From Siderastrea siderea (Eukaryota > Cnidaria > Anthozoa > Scleractinia > Rhizangiidae), in NCBI GenBank assembly GCA_964030785.1, contig OZ034977.1, positions 33,272,152-33,336,151 on the forward strand: a DNA stretch of 64,000 bases, read 5' to 3'. The notes below the pieces were generated by a model. It was given only the letters and a program-made list of their open reading frames with translations. It had not been told where the DNA came from and ran no database searches. Positions 1 through 11,381 of this stretch are shown in pieces (the first letter of the stretch is position 1; every line of letters starts with the position of its first letter). The translations under genes were made by a program, and so were the position numbers.

Positions 1-1545
1 GGGTCATTTGATATGGTTGGGTCATTTGATATGGTTGGCTTATCTGATCTGATTGGCTTATTTGAGCCGGCTGGCTCATTTGATATGGTTGGGCCATTTG
101 AACTGGTTGGTCATTTGATATGTTTGGCTGGGCCATTTGAACCAGTTTGCTCATTTGATATGGTTGGGCCATTTGAACCAGTTGGCTCATTTGATCTGGT
201 TGGGTCATTTTATATGGTTGGGCCATTTGAACCGGTTGTCTCATTTGATATGGTTGGGTCATTTGAAATGGTTGGGTCATTTGATCCGGTGAGCTTATTT
301 GATATGATTGGCTTATTTGAACTGGTTGGCTAATTTCATATAGTTGGGCCAGTTGAACTGGTTGAGTCATTTGATATGGATGGGCCATTTGAACTGATTG
401 GGTCATTTGAACCTGTTGGGTCAGTTGATATGGTTGTGCCCTTTGAACTGGTTGGGTCATTTGATATGGTTGGCCCATTTAAACTGGTTGTTAAATTTGA
501 ACTGGTTGGGTCACTTAAACCGGTTTTGTCATTTAAAGCGGTTCGCTCATTTGATATGGTAGGGTCAATTAAACAGGTTTGCTCATTTGATATGGTTGTG
601 GCATTTGAAGCGGTTGGGTGATTTGATATTGTTGGGTCATTTGATATGGTTGGGCCATTTGAACCAGTTGAGTCATTTGATATGGTTTTGCCATTTGAAC
701 AGGTTTGGTCATTTGATTTTGTTGGGCCATTTGAACCGGTTGCCTCATTTGATCTGGTTGGATCATTTGAATTGGCTGGGTCATTTGATATGGTTGGGCC
801 ATTTGAACAATTGGCTCACTTCATATGATTGGTCCACTTGAACCGGTGTGCTCATTTGATATGGTTGGTCCCTTTGAACCAGTTGGGTCATTTGATCTGG
901 TTGGGTCATTTGATATGGTTTGGCCATTTAAACCAGTTGGCTCATTTGATATGGTTCGGCCATTTAAACCGGTTGGGCCATTTGAAGTGGTTGGGTCATT
1001 TGATTTGGTTGGGCCATTTGAACCGGTTGGCTCTTTTAATATTGCTTGAGTCCTTTGATCTTGTTTGGCCTATTAGATATGATTGGCTTATTTGAGCGGG
1101 TTGCCTCATTTGATATGATTGGGCCATGTGAACCGGTTGAGTCATTTGATATGGTTGGGCCATCCGAACTGGTTGGGTCATTAGAACCAGTTAGGTCATT
1201 TGATATGGTTGGGTCATTTGATCTGGTTGGCTTATTTGATATGATTGGCTTATTTGAGCCGGTTGGCTCATTTGATATGGTTGGGACATTTGAACCCGTT
1301 GAGTTATTCGATATGGATGGGCCATTTGAACTGGCTGGGTCATTTGAACCTGCTGGCTCATTTGATATGGTTGGGCCATTTGAACTGGTTGGGTCATCTG
1401 ATATGGTTGGGCCATTTGAACTGGTTGGGTCATTTGAACCGGTTGGGTCATTTATACTGGTTCGCTCATTTGATATGGTTGGGTTTAATTAAACCGGTTT
1501 GCTCATTTTATATGGTTGGGCCATTTGAACTGGTTGGGTTATTTG
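1..1545 (+). repeat. 18-bp minisatellite, block 1a
   Basis: Tandem array of 18-bp units in two alternating variants, tcatttgatatggttggg and ccatttgaaccggttggg, giving a loose 36-bp dimer period; the block continues past the left window edge. Substitutions are frequent but indels are rare, so the period is kept. Because 18 is a multiple of three, several frames on both strands stay open for long stretches (peptides of the FDMVGPFEPVGS, HLIWLGHLNRLG and MAQPYQMTQPVQ types). These are not evidence of coding. The same unit recurs at 1708-2775, 10261-11057, 16960-19417 and, in the opposite orientation, 37957-38326. Confidence 0.95.
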
Positions 1546-1707
1546 ATATAAATAAATAAATCCCGCCGGGGTCAAAGATTTTTCTTTGATCCTGGTTCTC
1601 ATGTAGGGCAGTATTGCTCACTTCTAGCACTCATACATATACTTCACATGTTTATTTATTTCATTTCAGAGTGCTACGCGGTACATCACATTACTTACGA
1701 TACTGGG
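1546..1707. other. non-repeat interruption of the minisatellite
   Basis: About 160 bp of unrelated sequence splits the minisatellite. It opens with a short (aaat)n run and then a small hairpin (ggtcaaaga / tctttgatc, near 1574-1593). No ORF or known family was recognised. It could be a small insertion or the remnant of the sequence between two array blocks. Confidence 0.6.
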
Positions 1708-2775
1708 GTTATTTGATATGGTTGGGTCATTTCAGATGGTTGGGCCATTTGAACCGGTTGAGACATTTGATATGGTTGGGCCATTTTAACTGGTTGGGTC
1801 ATTTGATATGGTTGGGCCATTTTAACTGGTTGTGTCATTTGATATGGTTGGGCCATTTTAACTGGTTGGGTCATTTGATATGGTTGGGCCATTTGAACAG
1901 GTTGGCTAATTTGATCTTCCATTTGAACCGGTTGGGTCATTTGATATGGTTGGGCCATTTAAACGGGTTTGCTCATTTGATATGGTTGGGCCATTTAAAC
2001 CGGTTGGGCCATTTGATCTGGTTGAGTTATTTGATAGGGTTGGGCCATTTAAACCGGTTGGGTCATTTGAATTGGTTGGGTCATTTGAACCTGTTGGGTC
2101 ATTTAAACCGGTTCGCTAATTTGATAAGGTTGGGCCATTTGAACTGGTTGAGTCATTTGATATGGTTGGGCCATTTGAACTGGTTGGGTCATTTTAACCT
2201 ATTGGGTCTTTTGAGATGGTTGGGTCATTTGATCTTGTTGGCTTATTTGATATTATTGGCTTATTTGAGCCGGTTGGCTTATTTGATATGGTTGGGCCAT
2301 TTGAACCGGTCGACTTATTTGATAAGGTTGGGCCATTTGAACCAGTTGGGTCCATTTGATATGGTTGGGTCATTTGAACTGGTTGGGTTATTTGAACGGG
2401 GTGGGTCATTTTATCTGGTTGGGCCATTTGAACCGGCTGGCTCATTTGATATGGTTGGGTGATTTGATATGGTTGGGTCATTTGATCTGGTTGGCTTATT
2501 TGATATGGTTGGCTTATTTGAGTCGGTTGGCTCATTTGATATGGTTGGGCCATTTGAACCGGTTGAGTCTTTTGATATGGTTGGGCCATTTGAAGTGGTT
2601 GGATGATTTGAACCTGTTGGGTCATTTGATATGGTTGGGCCATTTGAACTGGTTGGGTCATTTGATATTGTTGGGCCATTTGAACCGGTTGGCTCATTTG
2701 ATCTGGTTGGGTCATTTGAACCGGTTGGCTCTTTTGATGTGGTTGAGCCATTTGAACAGGATGGCTTATTTGAGT
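1708..2775 (+). repeat. 18-bp minisatellite, block 1b
   Basis: Continuation of the same 18-bp array up to the 3' flank of CACTA copy A. The transition at about 2775 has the same form as the one at about 11057 beside copy B, so this junction existed before the CACTA-bearing segment was duplicated. Confidence 0.93.
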
Positions 2776-3101
2776 AATTTTATATTACATCCTTCAACAA
2801 CCTGGAAACCCTGAAGTTTAACTCAAGCAGTTGTTGCATTTTTCACCGCTGTCAAACCATATCGAACAAAAACGTTCAGTTAAACAGGCCTGCACAATCA
2901 TGAATGCAACTTTTGAACTGGTTTGAGTATGTTGGTATCAGTGAAAATCACAATCAGTGGCTGGGTTTTGACCTTCAGAGTTTGGACAGCAAGCCCATAC
3001 AGTGGTTTGATGCAGTTATTGCTATATTTTGAACCTCATAAGTTTACATGATCATCTTAATAGAAAATGTATTCAGTACGTAAAACATGATTCACTGTAC
3101 T

Positions 3102-3821
3102 TCACGAACAAAATCGTCCAATTAATGGAATTGTCACAGACACCTTTTCCTTTCCATGTCTAAATTTAACTTTGTATTGCACTGTTAAACACTGACTGTG
3201 AATTCTTTGCACTGGAATGAATGACACTTGTGAAAAATCCGAACACCATACTTCCAGAGGCTCAGGATACCAGTGCTTCTCAGGGTGGCTCATGCACAAA
3301 CCAACCTCAGCACGAACAAATGTTAGCTTCCGTCTTTTGCCTCGGCCTTGTTTAATGACCACATCGTTAGTTAGGAATCTCTGGACTCTTCCTGTTCTGT
3401 GCTCTCCATTAAGCCACTTGGCCGAAACACCGCAGTTGCTGGAACATCTATATATGTTGCCATTGATTTGAACGCAGAAACTGTCACAGAGTCTTTGAGC
3501 ACTAACTACCTCACAATCTGGGTGCAAAGTCTTGTGCATCTCAATCCGCTCAAACGTATCATCTTCATCTAATGCAATTCTCTTGATAGGTGGCAAAGGA
3601 ACAACCATTTCACTTTGTTTGTCACTTAAACTTAAGTCCTCTGTTGATGGATCTCCAGACACGAGATCCGACCTGTCAAATAATTGTTTTGTACACAGCA
3701 TCTCGCGTACAGTGCCACGCTGTGTACCCAAAAGCAGACATCTGAAATGTATTGTGCTCATCTGGGAAATCCATGATGGGCAGCTACTTGTCTCGAAGAA
3801 ATCTTCGCATCAGCTGGACAC
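3102..3821 (-). pseudogene. CACTA copy A transposase, exon 3 (C-terminal)
   Basis: Last exon of the transposase. The acceptor is a pyrimidine-rich tract ending TTTTAG immediately upstream of base 3821, and the reading frame ends at 3102. The exon first reads VQLMRRFLRDK and then meets an in-frame TAG near 3782, where copy B keeps a sense codon. After that the frame covering 3761-3102 is open for 219 codons (MSTIHFRCLLLGTQRG..., with a Cys-containing stretch near IYRCSSNCGVSAKW and an acidic segment). The exon aligns over its length with copy B 11382-12102. I know no separate function for this domain; it is the C-terminal region of TNP2-type proteins in animals. Confidence 0.75.
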
Positions 3822-3982
3822 CTAAAAGAAATAACCCATATTATTTTAGAAAACAAGACTACTGCAATGCGCCCTCCAATATTCACGCCCCTCTGAATAA
3901 AACAGAACAGAACATAAAGTTGATTTGGAAAGATGGTAATCATATTCTTGACATCAGGGCTGTTATTAAGTTTTGAGTCACA

Positions 3983-4788
3983 TGTTGCATTGATGTAGGT
4001 GAAAAGGTAAAGTCTTCACAAGCCTAGAGGCTCCCAACTGCCAGAGCTTTACCTGGTTTCCGTAGCGTGAAGCGACTGAGAGTATTACTACTCCCCCTGG
4101 ATGGGATGCTAGTCCATTGCAAGGTTACCCCCCAGCATTATGTCACCGGTACCCATTTATACACCTAGGTGGAGAGAGACAACATGGAGCAATGTTTCTT
4201 GTCTAAGGGCCTCTTCATATGAGCCCAGTTGACTGGGCTGGCTCGGTTACCGAGATCTCACCTCACTCTTATTTCCTTTGTAAAATTTTTCATGTGTTCA
4301 TATGAGAAAGCGAGCGGGCCTGGTTACCGAGATCTCCGTAACCGGGCTGGAAATTTTCCCATTAGAACAGGCCAGCCCGGTTACCAGGATGAAGATTTTT
4401 CAAGTACGCAAGTTACTGTCGAAGGAGGATGACATTAGCATCATTCTGACTTATCTTTTACACTTTTTGATCAAAAATGATTTCTGGAATCTGAATGAGT
4501 GAAGAAATAATAATTTTCACAATTGCAGGAAAGAAAATCCTGAGTTAATATTTTTGTGCTTGCTATCACGTAAACAATTTCATCTCGGTAACCAGGATGA
4601 AATTTTCCATATGAACAGACGACAAAATTTATCCCGCCAACCAGGCCAGCCCAGGTACTCGGCTTATATGAAGAGGTGCTAAGGAAACAGCACGACGGCA
4701 GAGTCCAGCCTTGAACCACTGACCTTCAGGTTGAAAGTCCGACATGATGGCCACTAGACCACTGTGCCTCTGCTGTTGCATTGATGTA
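3983..4788 (-). mobile_element. tRNA-derived SINE in CACTA intron 2, split by a MITE
   Basis: The minus-strand 5' head (from about 4772 downward) has a tRNA-like A box (tggtctagtgg) and B box (ggttcaaggc), the internal RNA polymerase III promoter of tRNA-derived SINEs. The body continues at 4202-3998 after a nested MITE. The SINE is bounded by a perfect 15-bp target-site duplication, tgttgcattgatgta, at 3983-3997 and 4774-4788. Without the MITE the SINE is roughly 300 bp. The same insertion with the same duplication is present in copy B, so it predates the CACTA duplication. Confidence 0.85.
4206..4679. mobile_element. MITE with TA target duplication, nested in the SINE (copy A)
   Basis: A 474-bp non-coding element. 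Terminal inverted repeats begin agggcctcttcatatgagcc and are flanked by TA on each side (4204-4205 and 4680-4681). The right TIR has a few substitutions in this copy. The interior is full of short inverted motifs around gttaccgagatctc. It interrupts the SINE, so it is the youngest of the three nested layers. TA duplication suggests mobilisation by a Tc1/mariner-type transposase. No ORF of its own. Confidence 0.85.
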
Positions 4789-5372
4789 AACACATGACTA
4801 TGGGACTAATATTTTCAGGTTGAACTAGTGAGAAGCACATCTGGGAACTTCTTGAGTTATAAAACTGTTTTTTTTTCCTCCTAGGTGTTTCAATTTGTGT
4901 GACTAATGCACACTTCATCAGGGAGTTTTACAATACAACTTTCATATACCTAGAAACAGACTAAATTTTACATTGCACAAAAGACACACCTACAGATCTG
5001 CGTATAGGAACTACAAACCCCGCAGATTTGTGTCTAGGAAACAGGTGGAAGATTTTGCAAGGTGTGACATTTTTTTTAGGAGAAAATAAAACACTTTTCC
5101 ATCTCAAGACTAGTTCAACCTTAAAAAAAGGAGTAGGAAAGTGATCACAAAAAAAATTCAACTTGTTAGATGCCTGCTATACTAGGGCTACATTACATTC
5201 TATCCCGGTATACAGAATCGATGAAATTAAAAAATCACAAAATTTTTGTTCATCGATTGGTCATAAATTTCCAATATCAATCGGTTAATTAATATCGTAA
5301 TTGATTGTTGATTTCATGGATTGTGTACGCCAGGACTCAACACACTGCTACACATGTATGACAGCCACTTAC

Positions 5373-6128
5373 CAGTGTTGTGATTGTTCTTGTGATATGC
5401 TCCAAGGATACCATTATACCTCTCATTATACCTCTCAAAGGAGAAACACCAGATGATGCAATCCACAAGATGACAACTTAAGTGCATATTTGGAGTGCAC
5501 GTCTCAGTACCATATAGTCTCTCAAAATGTTTACAAAACTCTATGATCTTTGATTCTGCCTCTGAACACTGTGCCATCGTTAGGGAGTGACAGCCTATCA
5601 AGCGACATGCAGTTACAAAACACATCCATGCATCATAATGTTCGCGAGGTAAAATTCCCTTTAATGCAAATGCTGAATAGTAACAAACCCAGTTCTTCCA
5701 CTGGTCTGCTGTAAATCCACTGAATCCTGTGGAAATCTTTGAAGGGATCCTTCCAATTTCTGGCGGTGGAATAACAGCATCAACTCTCCTCTGGAACAAG
5801 TCAATATGTTTATCCTTGATCAATTCCTTGTCCTTCCAAACCTTCAAGGTTGTTTTGGCCAAACCAAGGAAAAGAAGGTGCACTGGATCAATAATAACAA
5901 ATCGCACAGCATCATAATATGGCAACTGAAACAGGACTGAGTCCTTTGCTCCAGTGATGCGAACAACAGCGTTAACTTCTGTTTGGCACCGCGCAAAACG
6001 CTCAGAGTCTGCATGCGTTCTGTGGAGCTTATTTGTTCTTTTTTCCCAGGTGTCTGTGTCAAAACCAGAGAAATCGGGTTTTGACCCAAAAGTGGTCCGT
6101 GGAAACGTCTTGAAGCACTTGTTACAAC
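5373..6128 (-). pseudogene. CACTA copy A transposase, exon 2 (TNP2 core)
   Basis: Starts after acceptor TTCTCAG (exon base 6128) and ends at donor G|GTAAGT (5373/5372). It encodes the characteristic TNP2/Transposase_21 core: GCNKCFKTFPR, then LPYYDAVRFVIIDPVHLLFL (the 'DP.H.LFLGLAK' signature), FSGFTADQWKNWVCYYSAFA, and near the end HLSCHLVDCI and FSFERYNGILGAYHKNNHN. The exon is open over this length. Two small lesions are visible against copy B: an in-frame deletion between HLVDCI and WCFSFERYN, and a 12-bp tandem duplication giving ERYNERYN. The protein would cut and rejoin transposon ends in the nucleus. Confidence 0.85.
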
Positions 6129-6666
6129 CTGAGAATTTAAACAATAATACTTATTCAGTCATGTGTAAAAGTAAATTACATGTACCTTAATAGCGACTGT
6201 CAGTTGCATTCAAATACTATCAGTTTTGCTACACAAGAATTTCTTCAACCACTCCCACTATAACGGACTTTCGATATTATGTACTTACGGGCACTTGATT
6301 CGGTCCCAACGTCACATTTCTACTGTTTTAACTCTCTATATAGCAGACACTGAATATCATCTTTGAACAATTAAAGACATTTAAAAATAATTTTTCTGTC
6401 TTTTGTCTACACCAATGTCTTTGTGGCTGAATTTGCGCTTTTCTTTTGGCCATCAACTGAAATTTCTTCTTTCTTTTCTCTCAAGTCCCTGTTAACCATT
6501 CAAGGACATTTGGGACAGTCACTCTGTAACTAAAATGTTTTATGTACAGTTGACAATTAAGCTTACATGTAGTTTTTCTTGAAATGATAAAACATATTTC
6601 AAAATTTCACCTTTTCCTTTTACGAAATATTATACTGTGAAATAATGATATTAACATTATAGGTAC

Positions 6667-7728
6667 CTTTTGCTGCCGAATGACCTGCAAACCCTCCACA
6701 TTTCCTAGCAGCTGGCACATCACAGCATAATGCCAAGAGTGCGACCCGAACCTTGAACATGCCTCCTGGAAGAAGAGTGTCGGCAATGATAACACCATCC
6801 CAGAAGCCTATCAGCTCATCAACGAAAGGTTTCAAAAAGGAATTGATATCACCCTTTGGCTCTTTTGGACCTGGTATAATCCCCACTATAATGACATTTT
6901 GCGGTTTAAACCTCTCCTCCCTTGCAAGATTCATCAGTACTAAATAAATTACTCCACAACTGTGATTAGTGTGTTTGTATCGCTGAAACCAGTCGACATT
7001 GAGCATAACTCCAAGGTTTCCTGCTGTTGAGAAGAATGCATTTCCATCAGAATCTAAGAACTCTTTCCAAACTTTTCCGTCAAAAACATCAGCCATAGAA
7101 TCTGCCGTTGGCTTTGTCTTTCTTCAAGATTCACAGTTTTCAAGAAATCCTGGTCTCGTTAGCAGTGACCTCAGTGAATCTGACAACTTCTTGAAACAAT
7201 ATAAATTCTTGGGATGGAGGAATAAGGATCCATTCTTTGATCGCATGTTCCTCATTAATAATACTCCACACTGCTTCCTTCTGCTTCTCTGAGAATGATT
7301 TGGGAATCGAACATGGTCATATTTCTTTGAAACAATCCGTCCGTTGCTTTTCCTTATCACACAGTCGTCAGTTTTGTATAATGTACAGCACTTTGGACAA
7401 GCAGCAAATTTCTCAAACTCATCTTGTCCAAGTCCAATGTAAGATTTGGCCAAATAAAGTGTCTGTGGTAAACTTTCGCAAACTTAACTAGGACATCAAC
7501 CTTGGCCACATTTGCAATCATTGTTAGAAAAAGCCGAAAAAACTGCAATCTCACAAGAATTCCATGATCAGAAATTTTATACAGTGTTTGCCAGAGGAAC
7601 AGGAACAAAACAAGGACTCTTGACTCTGATGAAACTCCGTCTTTCTGATGACATGAGAATGAATCTCGTTGCAAGCGAAAGTGAAAGTGATTAGGCCTTA
7701 TGCATGATTGCTCAAAATTCACCCCCAA
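6667..7728 (-). pseudogene. CACTA copy A transposase, exon 1 (N-terminal)
   Basis: Ends with donor AAAAG|GTACCT (6667/6666); splicing to exon 2 gives a continuous AAK-G-CNKCFK junction. It encodes CPKCCTLYKTDDC (zinc-ribbon-like), PNHSQRSRRKQCG, LLTRPGFLENCES, the LNVDWFQRYKHTNHSCGVIY and IIPGPKEPKGDINSFLKPFV motifs, and ALCCDVPAARKC, all typical of the animal CACTA transposase N-terminal half. It is broken twice: a frameshift near 7475, where copy B has a longer stretch, and a Trp-to-stop TGA at 7124-7126. The true start codon is uncertain; ORF starts in the 7700 region may be alternative codons. Confidence 0.82.
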
Positions 7729-8029
7729 GAATTGGATACACCAAACAAGAACCCTGTGGCTACAAAGATGGGCCTGCGTACACTACAGGAAACTTAATTA
7801 TCGTCAATCTCTGGAACGTTTCCATTTTTGCCATATATTATTATGTATTCTCGACACATACTTCTTTTGAAAAGATATCTTTAACTTAGTACCCATTTTA
7901 GTGAATTATTATTTGTAAATGGACTATTTTATTAAATTAAATAAAGTTTTGTTGAATGATATACACAATGTCTTTCTTTATTCAATGTAAACTTTTTATC
8001 ATTTGGGGTCTGTATATGAGTGTACCTGT

Positions 8030-8653
8030 TGCAAAACGAGAATGACAAAAAGAATGAAACGTATGCAGGACCGAATACTACAGTACCCAAGCGTACAAAT
8101 ATGCGTGATATACATCCACATCTCGAGTGTTCAAACGGAATATGATACGCGAAAAGCATAAAAAAGTCGTATACTTTGGAATACGGGAAGAGTTCTACAA
8201 TGTTCGAGTTTTAATACCCCGCAACCACCAATAGAATACGCAAAAACCGGAGGTACATTTGGTGTCGTGGTGATGCGTATCGAATACCTCACATATTCGT
8301 CAGTATTCGGGCACGTACAGGTCAAAAGTGCCGTTCGCGAGGGTCGTATATGGACTTGAATACGTGGGAGTATGCAAAAGTATTCGAATCACTAGGGAAC
8401 GCCAGCGTTCAAAGGTGGTCAAAACGAATCTTTAGAGACCATCAATCAATCGGCCGTATGCATTTCCAACATTTCGACGTATTCAAAAGGATGAAAATTG
8501 AATACGGAAGAATGGGCCGGATTCTAATAGAATACTCGCGGTGTACGTCGCGTCATGCGCAACCCAATACCTCAGAATACTATCGTATACGCTGCATTTG
8601 TCGTTCCGTGTTCGAACAAATTCGGGCCCGAATATTCGCCTTTTTGCGCAGTG
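8030..8653 (-). repeat. CACTA copy A subterminal region rich in GAATAC/GTATTC
   Basis: Between the transposase 5' side and the CACTG terminus, the hexamer gaatac or its complement gtattc recurs many times in both orientations (for example near 8184, 8235, 8303, 8359, 8479, 8499, 8531, 8574). Arrays of short subterminal motifs next to a CACTR end are a hallmark of EnSpm/CACTA elements, where they bind an element-encoded protein. No ORF here is credible. Confidence 0.7.
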
Positions 8654-9510
8654 TGAGCGCACCACTTTTTCAGCAAAGTGTATGAGTTTGTACAAAACAG
8701 CGTTTTCAGCGCTAGATCAGCACCTTTTGTCATTTTCGCTAAAAAGTGGTGCGCCCAGTGCGAAAATGACAAAACGTGCTGATCTCGGGCTGAAAACACT
8801 GTTTTGTACAAACTGGTGCACTTTGCTGAAAATCCCTAAAAAGTGGTGTGCCTAGTGCAAAAATGACAAAACGAGCTGTTATCAGGCTGAAAAGGCTGTT
8901 TTGTACACACTCGTGCACTTTGCTGAAAGTCGCTAAAGAGTGGTGGGCCCAGTGCGAAATGACAAAACGTGCTGATCTCGGGCAGAAAACGCTGTTTTGC
9001 ACAAACTCGTGCACTTTGCTAAAAGTCGTTAAAACGTGGTGTGCACAGTGCGAAAATGACAAAACTTGCTGATCTCGGGCTGAAAACGCTGTTTTGTACA
9101 AAATGGTGCACTTTGCTGAAAATCGTTAAAAAGTGGTGCACTGAGTGCGAAAATGACAAAACGTGCTGATCTTGGGCAGAAAACGTCTGTTTTGTACAAA
9201 CTCGTGCACTTTGTTGAAAATTGCTAAAAGGTGGTACCCCCAGTGCGAAAATGACTAAACCTGCTGATCTCGCGGTGAAAACGCTGCTTTGCACAAACTC
9301 TTGCAGTTTGCTGAAAATCGGAAAAAAGTGGTGCGCCCAGTGCGAAAATGACAAAACGTGCTAATGTCGAGCTGAAAACGCTGTCTTGTGCAAACTCGTG
9401 CACTTTGCTGGAAATCGCTAAAAAGTGGTGCGCCCAGTGCAAAAATGACAAAACGCGCTGATATCGGGCTGACAACCCTGTATTGTACAAACTCCTGAAC
9501 TTTGCTGAAA
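8654..9510. repeat. 97-bp satellite with an inverted first unit
   Basis: Tandem units of 97 bp; for example gtgcgcccagtgcgaaaatg recurs at about 8748, 8845, 8942 and onward. Each unit contains gctgatctcgggctgaaaac and tgttttgtacaaactcgtgc. The first unit (about 8654-8745) lies in the opposite orientation to the rest, so the left edge is a long imperfect palindrome directly beside the CACTA terminus. Short ORFs across it exist only because of the repeat. Confidence 0.92.
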
Positions 9511-9640
9511 ATTGCTAATGAACCCGACAATGAGTGGGTTGCCAATTAAATCAATATAAACGCATAATCGCTAATGTGTTAGTTATTTGCTGTGTAAATA
9601 TGAGCCTTCCAGGTGAGTTCAAAAGTACTTATCATACGTG
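9511..9640. other. unique segment inside the 97-bp satellite
   Basis: About 130 bp of non-satellite sequence interrupts the array, beginning at tgaacccgacaatg. No terminal repeats, ORF or known family was recognised. Confidence 0.5.
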
Positions 9641-9827
9641 ACAAAAACGCTTATCTCGGGATGAAAACGCTGTTTTTTACAAACCCGTGCACTTCGCTGA
9701 AAATCGCTAAAAAGTGGTGCGCCCAGTCCGAAAATGACAAAACGTGCTGACCTCGGGCTGAAAACGCTGTTTTGTACAAACCCGTGCACTTTGCTGAAAA
9801 TTGCTAAAGAGTGGTGTGCCGTCGACT
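9641..9827 (+). repeat. 97-bp satellite, two further units
   Basis: About two units in the main orientation, marked by two copies of gctgttttttacaaacccg-type and gcactttgctgaaaat-type sequence. The run ends abruptly in gagtggtgtgcc, where a different sequence begins. Confidence 0.88.
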
Positions 9828-10184
9828 GCGGTCAAACGATAGAAATTTGAAAAACCAAGAAAAGTACTTCAAAGATAAGGTTTTTATTTTAAAAGTTCAA
9901 GTTCGATACTTAACAAGTATTCTATTGGTTCACTAAATTTTTTGGAGCTTTACTAAAAAGGTTTACCTGATTGACAACAGGCAATTGCAGACTCGTCGGT
10001 GCCATTTGTCAAAGCAATTTGGTTCGGATGGAGAGCATTTAAAAAGTAAAACACTCGCTTATTTGAAGTAATATATAAACTCAGCAACTATTTTATCTCT
10101 TGCTGCTTATACTTCCACTGCAATAGTAATGAAATTCCCCGAAATTGAAAGTAAAGTGCCTGAGACGTTTGACCCTGGTGGAGC
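9828..10184. mobile_element. possible small TIR element in the 97-bp satellite
   Basis: About 350 bp of AT-rich sequence inserted in a satellite unit, which resumes at about 10185. Short inverted ends are visible: ggtcaaacg near 9830-9838 and its complement cgtttgacc near 10167-10175. No ORF. The TIR is short and a target duplication is not clear, so this could also be unrelated filler DNA. Confidence 0.4.
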
Positions 10185-10260
10185 TGTGCCCAGTGCAAAA
10201 ATGACAAAACTTGCTGATCTTGGGCTGTTTTGTACAAACTGATGCACTTTGTTGAAAATC
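10185..10260 (+). repeat. 97-bp satellite, partial unit fused to the minisatellite
   Basis: A partial unit (cccagtgcaaaaatgacaaa through gcactttgttgaaaatc) joins the 18-bp minisatellite directly at about 10260. The junction shows that the two satellites are physically linked in one duplicated segment. Confidence 0.85.
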
Positions 10261-11057
10261 TGGTTGGTTCTGGTTGGGTCCGGTTGGGTCATTTGATATG
10301 GTTTGGCCATTTGAAGCAGTTGGCTCATTTGATATTTTTGGGCCTTTTAAACCGGTTGGGCCATTTGAACTGGTTGTGTCATTTGAATTGGTTGGGTCAT
10401 TTAATCCGGTTCGCTATTTTGATATGGTTGGGCCATTTGAACCGGTTGAGCCATTTGAACCGGTTGGGTCATTTGAACCTGTTGGGTCATTTGATATGTT
10501 TGGGTCATTTGATCTGGTTGGCTTATTTGATATGATAGGCTTTTTTGAGCCGGTTGGCTCATTTGATATGGTTGGGCCGTTTGAACCGCTTGAGTCATTT
10601 GATGTGGTTGGGCCATTTGAACTTGCTGGGTCATTTGATATGACCCAGTTTTGTCATTTTGGGCCATTTGAACTGGCTGGGTAATTTGAACCAGTTGGGT
10701 CAGCTGACATGGTTGGGCCATTTCAACCGGTTTTCTCATTTGAAATGGTTGGGCCATTTGAACCGGTTGGGTCATTTGATCTGGTTGCTTCATTTGATTC
10801 GGATGGCCAATTTGGTGCGGTTGGGTCAATTGATCCATTTGAACTGGTTGGCTCATTTCATCTGGTTGATTTCAACCAGTTGGCTCATTTAAACCGGTTT
10901 GGTCATTTGATATGGTTGGGTCAATTAAACCCGTTAGCTCGTTTGATATGGTTTGGCCATATGATCCGGTTGGGGCATTTGATATAGTTGGGCCATTTGA
11001 ACCGGTTGGCTCATTTGATCTTGTTGGGCCATTTGAAGAGGACGGCTTATTTGAGTA
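10261..11057 (+). repeat. 18-bp minisatellite, block 2
   Basis: Same 18-bp units and orientation as block 1, about 800 bp long, leading into CACTA copy B through the same junction form as at 2775. It is much shorter than block 1, so array length has changed since the duplication. Confidence 0.94.
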
Positions 11058-11381
11058 CTTTTATATTGCATCTTTCAACAACATGCAAACCCCGAAGTTA
11101 AACTCAAGCGGTTGTTGCATTTGTCACCGCTGTCAAACCATATCAAACAAAAACGTTCAGATCAACAGGCCTGCACAATCAGGAATGCAACTTTTGAACT
11201 GGTTTGAGTATGTTGCCATCAGGGAAAATCACAATCAGTGGCTGGGTCTTGGAGTTCAGAGTTTGGACGGTAAGTCCATAGAGTGGTTTGATCCGGTTAT
11301 TGCTATATTTTGAACCTCATAAGTTTACATGATCATCTTAATAGAAATGTATTCAGTACCTAAAACATGATTCACTGTACT

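Larger units (their letters stand above)
2776..8653 (-). mobile_element. EnSpm/CACTA-like DNA transposon, copy A (decayed)
   Basis: Minus-strand element with three exons of a TNP2-type transposase (6667-7728, 5373-6128, 3102-3821), two introns with GT/AG borders and a GAATAC-rich subterminal region. Its 5' end, read on the minus strand, starts CACTGCGCAAAAAGGCG at 8653, matching the CACTR start expected of the superfamily. No matching terminus was found at the other side: unique sequence at 2776-3101 passes straight into minisatellite, so the 3' end is missing, replaced or lies beyond the minisatellite. Copy B (11058-16881) is colinear throughout, including the nested SINE and MITE. The 2776-3101 and 7729-8030 stretches hold no recognisable gene. 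Confidence 0.8.

Noticed and set aside
1614..2462. 282-codon ORF and many overlapping 60-200-codon ORFs in the minisatellite blocks
   Set aside because: They arise because the 18-bp period is a multiple of three. Several frames on both strands are open at once and stops appear at random, so there is no sign of one selected frame.
1..2775. CRISPR-like regular repeats
   Set aside because: Units are contiguous without spacers and the DNA is clearly eukaryotic.
2776..3101. A CACTA 3' terminus next to the minisatellite
   Set aside because: No CACTG start matching the other end was found in this stretch in either copy.
4690..4772. A tRNA gene on the minus strand
   Set aside because: A- and B-box motifs are present but no cloverleaf could be formed by eye, and the sequence is bounded by a SINE-type target duplication, so it is the head of a SINE.
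8350..9545. ORFs of 70-120 codons in and beside the 97-bp satellite
   Set aside because: They follow the satellite, switch frame every unit because 97 is not a multiple of three, and match no family.
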